From Mesorhizobium mediterraneum (GTDB lineage Bacteria > Pseudomonadota > Alphaproteobacteria > Rhizobiales > Rhizobiaceae): 52,701 nt of DNA. Shown one piece after another: positions 27,391 to 35,400 of this stretch. The stretch is taken from NCBI RefSeq assembly GCF_002284565.1, contig NZ_NPKI01000032.1:326720-379420 (forward strand), written 5' to 3'. The notes beneath the pieces are model-generated. The model made no database searches, was not told where the DNA came from, and saw nothing but the letters and a program-made list of their open reading frames with translations. Both the position numbers and the translations under genes were made by a program. Numbering within the stretch: position 1 is the first letter of the stretch; every line of letters starts with the position of its first letter.

Positions 27391-27630
27391 CTAGAAATCG
27401 CTGGTCAGGCCCTTGACCTCCCAATCGCCATAGCGGCCGGGCTCCTTGCCGCCACGACCGCCGATCTCCCGGGGCATCGCGGCTTCCTGCTGGCGGTAGT
27501 GTTCGCGCCGTGCTTCCGCTTCCGCCAAGGCGCGGCGGGCTGCCGGCGTCAGCGTCTTTTGCAGCGCACGGTGACCGGGGCCGGCATTTGTATTACCGGT
27601 TTTGCCTGTTTTACTGGTTTCGTCGATCAT
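27391..27630 (-). CDS. DUF1674 protein, SDHAF4-like succinate dehydrogenase assembly factor
   Basis: Protein of 79 residues. The C-terminal EIGGRGGKEPGRYGDWEVKG then LTSDF is the conserved DUF1674 motif shared with mitochondrial SDHAF4, which binds flavinylated SdhA and promotes its assembly with SdhB. The N-terminal half is polar and probably disordered, with a charged helix (RRALAEAEARREHYRQQEAA). No sdh gene is in the window. Assignment rests on the motif; the role in bacteria is inferred from the eukaryotic protein. Confidence 0.9.
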   Translation of the reverse strand: MIDETSKTGKTGNTNAGPGHRALQKTLTPAARRALAEAEARREHYRQQEAAMPREIGGRGGKEPGRYGDWEVKGLTSDF

Positions 27631-27735
27631 GCGATATTCCCGGATTGAAACAGGGCCAAGCGTTTCCCATCATATAGCGATGAGCCGACAAGGATCGACC
27701 CCTTTTACGCAGCGCCGGCAGAAACGGAGCAGACG

Positions 27736-28767
27736 ATGAACACACTTCGCACCGCCATGCTTTTGGCCGCGATGACCGCGCTGTTCATGGGCGTCGGCTA
27801 TCTGATCGGCGGATCGGGCGGCATGGTGATCGCCTTGCTGATTGCCGCCGGCATGAACCTGTTCAGCTATTGGAACGCCGACAAGATGGTGCTGTCGATG
27901 CACCGCGCGGTCGAGGTCGACGAAAGGAATGCGCCGGAATATTACGCCATCGTGCAGAGCCTCGCCAGTCAGGCCGGCCTGCCGATGCCGAAAACCTATC
28001 TGATCGACAACCCGCAGCCCAACGCCTTCGCCACCGGCCGCAACCCGCAGAACGCCGCGGTCGCCGCCACCACCGGACTGTTGCAGCAACTGTCGCCTGA
28101 AGAAGTCGCCGCGGTGATGGCGCACGAGCTCGCCCATGTGCAGCACCGCGACACGCTGACCATGACGATCGTCGCCACGCTTGCCGGCGCGATCTCGATG
28201 CTCGGCAATTTCGCCTTCTTTTTCGGCGGCAACCGCGACAGCAACAATCCCTTCGGCTTTGTCGGCGTGCTGGTGGCGATGATCGTGGCGCCCTTCGCCG
28301 CCATGATCGTGCAGATGGCGGTCAGCCGCACCCGCGAATACGAGGCCGACCGGCGCGGCGCCGAAATAGCCGGAAACCCGCTTTGGCTTGCCTCGGCCCT
28401 TGACAAGATCGCCCGTGGCGCCGAACGCATCCGCAACCCGGATGCCGAGCGCAATCCGGCGACCGCCCACCTCTTCATCATCAATCCTCTTTCCGGCGAG
28501 CGCATGGACAGCCTGTTTTCCACCCACCCGAACACCGATAACCGCATCGCAGCCCTGCAGGCGATGGCGCGGGACATGGCGATTGGTGGCGTATCCGCCC
28601 CGTCGCGGCCGCAAGCTCCAATTCCAGAGCAGGCCGGTGAGCAGCAGCCTTCGGGCCCGTGGGAGAAGGCAGCTCAGCAGCCTGAGCAGCCGCCGGCGCA
28701 ACCGGCCCGGCCGAAATCCAATCCCTGGGGCCGCAATCCGACCGGACCCAAGGGTCCGTGGTCGTGA
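27736..28767 (+). CDS. htpX: Membrane zinc metalloprotease HtpX
   Basis: M48-family inner-membrane protease that degrades misfolded membrane proteins together with FtsH. The zinc motif HELAH is in AVMAHELAHVQHRD (about residue 130), with the third ligand Glu in YEADRRGAE (about 206). Two N-terminal hydrophobic segments (about 5-50) and two more at about 145-200 anchor it. It is 343 residues, longer than most because of a Pro/Gln-rich C-terminal tail (from about 285) ending NPWGRNPTGPKGPWS. Start with GGAGCAG upstream. rsmB begins inside its last codons. Confidence 0.96.
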   Translation: MNTLRTAMLLAAMTALFMGVGYLIGGSGGMVIALLIAAGMNLFSYWNADKMVLSMHRAVEVDERNAPEYYAIVQSLASQAGLPMPKTYLIDNPQPNAFATGRNPQNAAVAATTGLLQQLSPEEVAAVMAHELAHVQHRDTLTMTIVATLAGAISMLGNFAFFFGGNRDSNNPFGFVGVLVAMIVAPFAAMIVQMAVSRTREYEADRRGAEIAGNPLWLASALDKIARGAERIRNPDAERNPATAHLFIINPLSGERMDSLFSTHPNTDNRIAALQAMARDMAIGGVSAPSRPQAPIPEQAGEQQPSGPWEKAAQQPEQPPAQPARPKSNPWGRNPTGPKGPWS

Positions 28768-30152
28768 GCGAAGCGAAACGCCGGCACCGAATTTCAGGCG
28801 ATCATGAAAACAATGCGGTGAGCCCCGGCGAGCCCGTTGCCGGCCTTGCCGCGCGCAAGGCGGCCGCACGGCTGCTTGCTGCCGTCATCGACGCGAGGAC
28901 GCCGCTTGACGGGCTGACAGACCATGAGAACGGCCATCCGCAATACAAGGCGCTGGATCTGCGCGACCGGGCGCTGGTGCGCGCCATACTGGTCACCGCG
29001 CTGCGCTTCCGCATGACCATATCGGGGCTGCTGGCCCGCCGCCTGGAAAAGCCGCTGCCGCCCAATGCCACCGCGCTTTCGCATATTCTGCATGTGGCGG
29101 CTGCACAGATCCTGTTCCTCGACATTCCCGACAGCGCCGCCGTCGACCTTGCCGTGACCCACGCCAAGTCCGATCCGCGCACGGTGCGCTTCTCTGGTCT
29201 CGTCAACGGCGTGCTGCGCACGCTGGCGCGGTCCAAGCAGGCCGAACTGGCTGCAGCGCTTGCCGCCACCGATGAAGCGCCGAAATGGTTTTCCGACCGG
29301 CTGAAGGCCGCCTATGGCGTCGACAAGGCCAGGCAGATTCTCGCCGCTCATCGGCACGAGGCGCCGGTCGATTTCACCGTCAAGTCCGATCCCGCGTTGT
29401 GGGCCGAGCGGCTTGGCGGCATCGCGCTGCCGACTGGCACAGTGCGGGTGGAAAAGCTCAGCGCCTCCGTCACCGAGTTGCCAGGCTTCGAAGATGGCGC
29501 CTGGTGGGTTCAGGATGCCGCGGCAAGCCTTCCGGCCCGGCTCTTCGGCGACATAAAGGGTTTGCGCGTCGCCGATCTCTGTGCCGCCCCAGGCGGCAAG
29601 ACCGCCCAGCTGATACTTGGCGGCGCCAAGGTCACCGCGATCGATTCCTCAAAAAACCGGTTGGCGCGGCTCTCGCAGAATCTCGAGCGGCTCGGCCTGT
29701 CCGCAGAGATCGTTCAGGCCGATCTGCTCAAATATGAGCCGAAGGAACTGTTCGACGCCGTCCTCCTCGACACGCCCTGCTCTTCGACCGGCACGGTGCG
29801 GCGGCATCCCGACGTGCCTTGGACGAAGACCGCGGCCGACGTCGAAAAGCTCGCCGATCTGCAGCGAAGGCTACTCGCCCGCGCCGTCACCCTGGTCAGG
29901 CCCGGCGGGCGCATCGTCTTTTCCAACTGTTCGCTCGACCCGCTCGAAGGCGAGGCGCTTCACCGCGCGTTCCTCGCCGGGACGGCTGATATCGTCGACG
30001 ATCCGCTCCGCCCGGGAGAGATCGCCGGCATCGATCCGTTCCTGACGCCGCAAGGCACGCTGCGCACCACGCCCGCCGATCTCGATCTCGGCTCACCGGA
30101 ACGGTCCGGCCTAGACGGCTTCTTCGCCGCCCGGATGCGCAGAGCCGGCTAA
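28758..30152 (+). CDS. rsmB: 16S rRNA m5C967 methyltransferase
   Basis: RsmB (Sun/Fmu), 464 residues. An N-terminal NusB-like RNA-binding domain (about 25-160) is followed by a Rossmann methyltransferase domain. The SAM motif is LCAAPGGKTAQLIL (about 276), and the two catalytic cysteines are in DTPCSSTGTVRRHP and SNCSLDPLEGE. The start is a GTG overlapping the htpX end; two candidates, 28758 and 28764, share the AAGGG at 28750. Overlap with htpX suggests coupled translation. Confidence 0.95.
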   Translation: MVVSEAKRRHRISGDHENNAVSPGEPVAGLAARKAAARLLAAVIDARTPLDGLTDHENGHPQYKALDLRDRALVRAILVTALRFRMTISGLLARRLEKPLPPNATALSHILHVAAAQILFLDIPDSAAVDLAVTHAKSDPRTVRFSGLVNGVLRTLARSKQAELAAALAATDEAPKWFSDRLKAAYGVDKARQILAAHRHEAPVDFTVKSDPALWAERLGGIALPTGTVRVEKLSASVTELPGFEDGAWWVQDAAASLPARLFGDIKGLRVADLCAAPGGKTAQLILGGAKVTAIDSSKNRLARLSQNLERLGLSAEIVQADLLKYEPKELFDAVLLDTPCSSTGTVRRHPDVPWTKTAADVEKLADLQRRLLARAVTLVRPGGRIVFSNCSLDPLEGEALHRAFLAGTADIVDDPLRPGEIAGIDPFLTPQGTLRTTPADLDLGSPERSGLDGFFAARMRRAG

Positions 30153-30290
30153 TGCTAAAAATTTGACGACTATTTTAGGGAGAATCCTGCAGAAAACAGG
30201 CTGAACTCCAAGGGTTCCATTGAATTCGCCTTCGCATAAGTTCTTGAATCATATAATCTTGTCTTCGGGTTGAGGCGATGAGGAGGGCTT

Positions 30291-32015
30291 TTGGCGATCG
30301 CTGCCGGCAGCACGACACGTCTATGGACGCTTGTCGCGAAGGAGTTTTGGCGCAAGACGCGCCGGCGCCTGCGCGCCGGGCCGGTCTATCGCTGGCGCTA
30401 CTCCGGCCGCACGCCGGAACGCGTTTTGATCGCTCCGCCGGACCTGCGCCTGGCCGACCCCCAGATCGCGCTGGAGATCTACTATGGCCGCTATCCGCTG
30501 TCGGGACATCTGGTCGAGACTGGCGGCAAATCGCCCTTCCAGATCGCCGTGCCCAATCCCGGATGGCAAAAGGCCCTGCACGGTTTTCGCTGGCTGCGCC
30601 ACATGCGTGCCGCCGGCACCGAGCTTGCCGCCGCCAACGCGCGCGCGCTGGTCTCCGACTGGATCACTATCCACGGCAGCCAAATTTCCGGTGTCGCCTG
30701 GGAGCCCGGCACGACGGCCAAGCGCGTCATCGCCTGGCTGCAGCATTCCTCGGTGGTGCTGCAGGGCGCTGAATTTCCCTTTTACCGGGCATTCCTGAAA
30801 TCGCTGGCCGTGCAGATCCGCTATCTCAGGGCGATGGCACGCGAGATGCCGGACGGCAAGGACAGGCTGCGCGCCCGCATCGCGCTTGCCTTTGCCGCTT
30901 TGTCGCTACCGGCGCCGGCATCGGCTTTGCGCGGCGCGACCCGCAACCTGGCCGAAGAGCTTGACCGTCAGATTCTGCCGGATGGCGGCCATATTTCCCG
31001 CAATCCGATGACCGTGCTTGAAATCCTCGCCGACCTTCTGCCGTTGCGCCAGACTTATGCCAATCAAGCCGAGACGCCGCCGGCGGCGCTGATGGGCGCC
31101 ATCGACCGTATGCTGCCAGCGCTGCGCTTCTTTCGCCACCAGGACGGCAGCCTCGCCCGCTTCAACGGCATGGGCGCGACCATCCACGACCGCATCGCCA
31201 CCATTCTGCGCCACGACGACACCGCCGGCGCGCCGTTGCTGCACGCGCCACATTCGGGCTACGAACGCCTCTCCATGGGCGGCGTCACCGTGGTCGCCGA
31301 TACCGGCCTGCCACCGCCCATCGACGTTTCCAACGCGGCGCACGCCGGATGCCTGGCCTTCGAGCTGTCGTCTGGCCGCCAGCATTATGTCGTCAACGCT
31401 GGCGTCGACACCTATGGCGCCGCCGAATTCAGGCCGCTTGCCCGCGCCACGGCCGCCCACTCGACCGCCACCATCAACGACACCTCGTCGGCGCGTTTCA
31501 GCCATTCGCTGCGCGTCAACGATCTCCTCGGCACGCCGTTGATCGGCGGCCCGCAGCATGTGCCTTGCAAACGCACCGACCAGCCGGGCAGCCAGGGTTT
31601 CCTGGCCCGTCACGACGGCTATGTCGCGCGCTTCGGCTTGCTGCATGAGCGCGAGCTGAAATTGTCGACGAACGGCAACGTGCTCGCCGGCAGGGACCGT
31701 TTTCAGCGGCCCGGCAATGCCGCGATCCGCAACAATGGCCGCGATTTCGTCACGGTGCGCTTCCACATCCATCCCGACATAGGCATGCTTCAGGACGAGC
31801 ACGACCGCCTGGTGCTGGCCGCTGACCAGGCCGACACCTGGGTGTTCACCTGTACCGAGGTGGCGCCCGAGGTCGAGGAATCCATCTATTTCGCCGGCCT
31901 TGGCGGCCCGCGCCGCAGCCGGCAGATCGTGCTGGCCTTTAGGGCGTCGGAGGTTTCCGAAGTCCATTGGCAACTGACGCGAACGGTCATCGCCGGTCAT
32001 CCGGAAAAAAGCTGA
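30291..32015 (+). CDS. Heparinase II/III family protein
   Basis: Protein of 574 residues with an all-helical N-terminal toroid (about 1-290) and a C-terminal beta-sandwich of the heparinase II/III type (about 320-560, including DGYVARFGLLHERELKLS). Family enzymes are polysaccharide lyases, but rhizobial members sit next to rsmB and purH and have unproven substrates. No signal peptide is seen. Start is a TTG preceded by AGGAGGG; an ATG at 30278 is in another frame. It lies 138 bp after rsmB and 91 bp before purH, an order I recall as conserved in Rhizobiales. Confidence 0.87.
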   Translation: MAIAAGSTTRLWTLVAKEFWRKTRRRLRAGPVYRWRYSGRTPERVLIAPPDLRLADPQIALEIYYGRYPLSGHLVETGGKSPFQIAVPNPGWQKALHGFRWLRHMRAAGTELAAANARALVSDWITIHGSQISGVAWEPGTTAKRVIAWLQHSSVVLQGAEFPFYRAFLKSLAVQIRYLRAMAREMPDGKDRLRARIALAFAALSLPAPASALRGATRNLAEELDRQILPDGGHISRNPMTVLEILADLLPLRQTYANQAETPPAALMGAIDRMLPALRFFRHQDGSLARFNGMGATIHDRIATILRHDDTAGAPLLHAPHSGYERLSMGGVTVVADTGLPPPIDVSNAAHAGCLAFELSSGRQHYVVNAGVDTYGAAEFRPLARATAAHSTATINDTSSARFSHSLRVNDLLGTPLIGGPQHVPCKRTDQPGSQGFLARHDGYVARFGLLHERELKLSTNGNVLAGRDRFQRPGNAAIRNNGRDFVTVRFHIHPDIGMLQDEHDRLVLAADQADTWVFTCTEVAPEVEESIYFAGLGGPRRSRQIVLAFRASEVSEVHWQLTRTVIAGHPEKS

Positions 32016-32106
32016 GACTGCGGCTAGCCTCGCAGTTTGATTTCCAGGTCTCATGTGCTACGGCGCGCAGACACTTTCCCAACCAGCCGTGAAAGGCCGC
32101 CAGCCC

Positions 32107-33723
32107 ATGGCCGTCGCCGCCAAGAACATTCCCGCGCCCGATCTCGTTCCCGTGCGTCGCGCGCTGCTCTCCGTTTTCGACAAGACCGGGCTCCTCGATC
32201 TCGCGCGGGCGCTGGCCGCGGCCGGTGTCGAGCTGGTCTCCACCGGCGGCACGGCGAAGGCGATCGCTGAGGCAGGCATGGCCGTCCGCGACGTCTCTGA
32301 GCTTACCGGCTTTCCAGAGATCATGGACGGCCGCGTCAAGACGCTGCATCCGTCGGTGCATGGCGCGCTGCTTGGCGTGCGCGACGATCCCGAACACGCG
32401 GCGGCGATGCGCGATCATGGCATCGAGCCTATCGATCTCGTCGTCTCCAATCTCTACCCTTTCGAGGATGTCCGCCGCTCCGGCGCCGCTTACGCCTCGA
32501 TTGTCGAGAACATCGACATAGGCGGCCCGGCGATGATCCGCGCTTCGGCCAAGAACCACGCTTATGTCGCCATCGTCACCGATCCCGAGGACTATGCCTC
32601 GGTGCTCAACGCTCTGGAGATGAATTTCGGCTCGCTCTCGCTGGATTTCCGCAAGAAGCTGGCGGCCAAGGCCTTTGCCCGCACTGCCAGCTATGATGCG
32701 GCGATCTCCGGCTGGTTCGCCGAGGCGCTGGAGATCGAGCATCCCACCTGGCGTGCCTTCGGCGGCAGGCTGGACCAGGTGATGCGCTACGGCGAGAACC
32801 CGCATCAGGGCGCCGGCTTCTACATCGATGGCGACAAGCGGCCGGGCGTCGCCACGGCGCGCCAGCTTCAGGGCAAGCAGCTTTCCTACAACAACATCAA
32901 CGACACCGACGCCGCCTTCGAGCTGGTCGGCGAGTTCGATCCGGCCAGCTCCGCCACCGTCGCCATCATCAAGCATGCCAACCCGTGCGGCGTCGCCGAG
33001 GGCACTTCGCTGAAGGCGGCCTACGCCAAGGCGCTTGCCTGCGATCCGGTCTCGGCCTTTGGCGGCATTGTCGCGATGAACCGCACCCTCGATGCCGAGG
33101 CCGCCGAGGAGATCGTCAAAACCTTCACCGAGGTCATCATCGCGCCGGGCGCCTCGGAAGAAGCTATCCGCATCGTCGCCGCCAAGAAGAATCTACGCTT
33201 GCTTGTCACCGGCGGCCTGCCCGATCCGCGCTCGGCCGGCACCACCGTGAAATCCGTTTCCGGCGGATTGCTCGTCCAGGGCCGCGACAATGCGGTGGTC
33301 GATGATCTGGACCTGAAAGTGGTGACCAGGCGCGCGCCGACGCCGGCCGAGATGGCCGATCTCAAATTCGCCTTCCGCGTCGCAAAGCACGTCAAGTCGA
33401 ACGCCATCGTCTATGTCAGAGATGGCGCCACCGTCGGCATCGGCGCCGGCCAGATGAGCCGGGTCGATTCCTCGCGCATCGCGGCGCGCAAAGCGCTCGA
33501 CGCAGCCGAGGCTGCCGGCATGGCCGAGCCGCTGACCAAAGGGTCTGTCGTCGCCTCCGATGCCTTCTTCCCCTTCGCCGACGGGCTCCTGTCAGCGATC
33601 GAAGCCGGCGCCACCGCCGTCATCCAGCCGGGCGGCTCGATGCGCGACGACGATGTCATCGCCGCCGCCGACGCGCACGGTATCGCCATGGTGTTTACGG
33701 GCGTCAGGCATTTCCGGCATTGA
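32107..33723 (+). CDS. purH: Bifunctional AICAR transformylase / IMP cyclohydrolase
   Basis: PurH carries out the last two steps of de novo purine synthesis. The 538 residues contain an N-terminal MGS-like cyclohydrolase domain (STGGTAKAIAEAG, KTLHPSVHGALLG, SNLYPFEDV) up to about 200. The larger C-terminal formyltransferase domain has RYGENPHQGA and the catalytic KHANPCGVA (His and Lys). Start at 32107 gives MAVAAKNIPAPDL; the frame is open upstream for 54 bases without support. It ends just before a palindromic repeat. Confidence 0.97.
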   Translation: MAVAAKNIPAPDLVPVRRALLSVFDKTGLLDLARALAAAGVELVSTGGTAKAIAEAGMAVRDVSELTGFPEIMDGRVKTLHPSVHGALLGVRDDPEHAAAMRDHGIEPIDLVVSNLYPFEDVRRSGAAYASIVENIDIGGPAMIRASAKNHAYVAIVTDPEDYASVLNALEMNFGSLSLDFRKKLAAKAFARTASYDAAISGWFAEALEIEHPTWRAFGGRLDQVMRYGENPHQGAGFYIDGDKRPGVATARQLQGKQLSYNNINDTDAAFELVGEFDPASSATVAIIKHANPCGVAEGTSLKAAYAKALACDPVSAFGGIVAMNRTLDAEAAEEIVKTFTEVIIAPGASEEAIRIVAAKKNLRLLVTGGLPDPRSAGTTVKSVSGGLLVQGRDNAVVDDLDLKVVTRRAPTPAEMADLKFAFRVAKHVKSNAIVYVRDGATVGIGAGQMSRVDSSRIAARKALDAAEAAGMAEPLTKGSVVASDAFFPFADGLLSAIEAGATAVIQPGGSMRDDDVIAAADAHGIAMVFTGVRHFRH

Positions 33724-33732
33724 GCCCTTCTT

Positions 33733-33919
33733 CCCTTCTCCCCCTGTGGGAGAAGGTGGCCGAGCGAAGCTCGGTCGGATGAGGGGTGAGGGCAGGATCG
33801 CTGCGACGAAGACGTAAGCGCTTCAAATCCCTTGATGTTTCACGTTGAGTTTCTTCCAACACCCCTCATCCGTCTCGGCGCTACGCGCCGATCCACCTTC
33901 TCCCACAAGGGGAGAAGGG
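33733..33919. repeat. Composite palindromic repeat between convergent genes
   Basis: A 187-bp element. The left end CCCTTCTCCCCCTGTGGGAG and right end CTCCCACAAGGGGAGAAGGG are inverted copies. Both are followed inward by hairpins (GCCGAGCGAAGCTCGGTCGG on the left, CGGCGCTACGCGCCG on the right) and by matching CACCCCTCATCCG and CGGATGAGGGGTG. It fills the gap between purH and a convergent MFS gene. Confidence 0.83.
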
Positions 33920-33929
33920 AAAGGCGCCC

Positions 33930-35309
33930 CTACGCCGCCGGCGGGTTGTCCGCCGGATAAGGCGTGCGAATCAAGATCGCTAGGCCGATGCCGAGGAACA
34001 GCACGATTACCGCCATGCCGAGCCGCGCCGAGCCGCTGGCCAGCGTGATCGTCGCCACCATGAACGGCGCAGCAAAACTCGTAGCCCGTCCGGCCAACGC
34101 ATAGATGCCGAAATAGCGGCCCGATTCGGCAGCGGTGACGCTGCGCGCCATATAGGAGCGCGACGATGCCTGCACCGGTCCGAAGGCAAGCCCGATCAGC
34201 AGACCAAAGAAGATGTAGGCTTTTTCCGCCGGTGTACCGAACAATCCGCCGCTATCGGCTCCGGGCATCATCCAGGCACCGAACAGCGTATAGCCCGGCC
34301 CGGTCGAGACGATGCCGATCGTGGCGATGCTGAGCAGGACAAGCGAAATCATCACTATGGTCTTGGAGCCAAGCGCCGTGTCGAGGCGTGCGGCAATGAG
34401 GCAACCGACGATGGCGACGACGTTGAGGATGATGCCGAACAGGCCGATCTCGGTGATCGACCAGTGGAACATCGCCGCCGCAAATGCACCGCCCAGCGCA
34501 AGCAATGCATTGACGCCGTCCTGATAGATCATGCGGGCGACGAGAAAGCGGAAGATGCCGCTGCGCTTGCGTATTTCGCCCAGCGTCGATTTCAGTTCCG
34601 ACAGCCCCTCGCGCACCGCCGGTCGTAGGGGAATGCCCTTCACCGCATCGGGCGTGAAAAAGAACATTGGCAGGATGAATAGAAAATACCACCCCGCCGA
34701 GAGCGGTCCGGTCGCCCGTGCATCCTCGCCGAGTTTCGGATCAAGCCCGAGGATTGGATTGAAGCCGAGGAGCGTCTTGCCGGTTTCCGGCGAACTGGCC
34801 ATGAAAGCGACGACGAAGATCAGCGCGATCATGCCGCCGAGATAGCCAAGACCCCATGCCATATTCGAGATTCGGCCGATTTCGCTCTTCGGCACCAGAC
34901 GCGGCATCATCGAATCGTTGAACACGGTTGAGAATTCGGCGGCAACGGAGGCCAGCGAGAACAACGCTACCACAAGAAACAGATTGGAGCCGGGGGCGGC
35001 GAGCCACAGCAGGCCAAGACTGGTGATCTTGATTGCGGCGAACAAAGCAATCCAGGGTTTGCGTGGGCCGGTCTGGTCGGCGATCGAGCCGAGGATCGGC
35101 GACAGCACGGCGATGACCAGCCCGGCTGCGGCGATGCCGTAACCCCATGCCGCCTGGCCTGTCTCCGGATCGCTGGCCATGCGCGAGACGAAATAGGGTC
35201 CGAAGATGAAGGTGGTGATGACCGTGAAGAACGGCTGCGCCGCCCAGTCGAACAGCATCCATCCCCAGATGCCGCGTCCCGATGCCCGCTGCACTGCTAT
35301 TTCGGCCAT
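33930..35309 (-). CDS. UMF1-type MFS transporter
   Basis: Inner-membrane protein of 459 residues with about 12 hydrophobic segments. The N-terminus GIWGWMLFDWAAQPFFTVIT is the mark of the UMF1 group, related to yeast Atg22. Other marks are STVFNDSMMPRLVP and GPVQASSRSYMARSV. The long loop between helices 5 and 6 (about 165-210) is typical. Substrates of bacterial members are not established. GGGAGGGG precedes the ATG. On the same strand as the dehydrogenase gene at 35401, which lies upstream by 91 bp, so both may be cotranscribed. Confidence 0.9.
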   Translation of the reverse strand: MAEIAVQRASGRGIWGWMLFDWAAQPFFTVITTFIFGPYFVSRMASDPETGQAAWGYGIAAAGLVIAVLSPILGSIADQTGPRKPWIALFAAIKITSLGLLWLAAPGSNLFLVVALFSLASVAAEFSTVFNDSMMPRLVPKSEIGRISNMAWGLGYLGGMIALIFVVAFMASSPETGKTLLGFNPILGLDPKLGEDARATGPLSAGWYFLFILPMFFFTPDAVKGIPLRPAVREGLSELKSTLGEIRKRSGIFRFLVARMIYQDGVNALLALGGAFAAAMFHWSITEIGLFGIILNVVAIVGCLIAARLDTALGSKTIVMISLVLLSIATIGIVSTGPGYTLFGAWMMPGADSGGLFGTPAEKAYIFFGLLIGLAFGPVQASSRSYMARSVTAAESGRYFGIYALAGRATSFAAPFMVATITLASGSARLGMAVIVLFLGIGLAILIRTPYPADNPPAA

Positions 35310-35400
35310 ATCCCCTCCCGCAAACGGCGCCCCGGAGCGGTCGCCGCTTCGCTCTATAGCGCAGTTCTTGCCGGCAATCCCGCGCGATGTGGAAGACTTC

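Noticed and set aside
30906..32054. 382-codon minus-strand frame opposite the heparinase-like gene
   Set aside because: Glycine/arginine-rich antisense frame with no recognisable domain.
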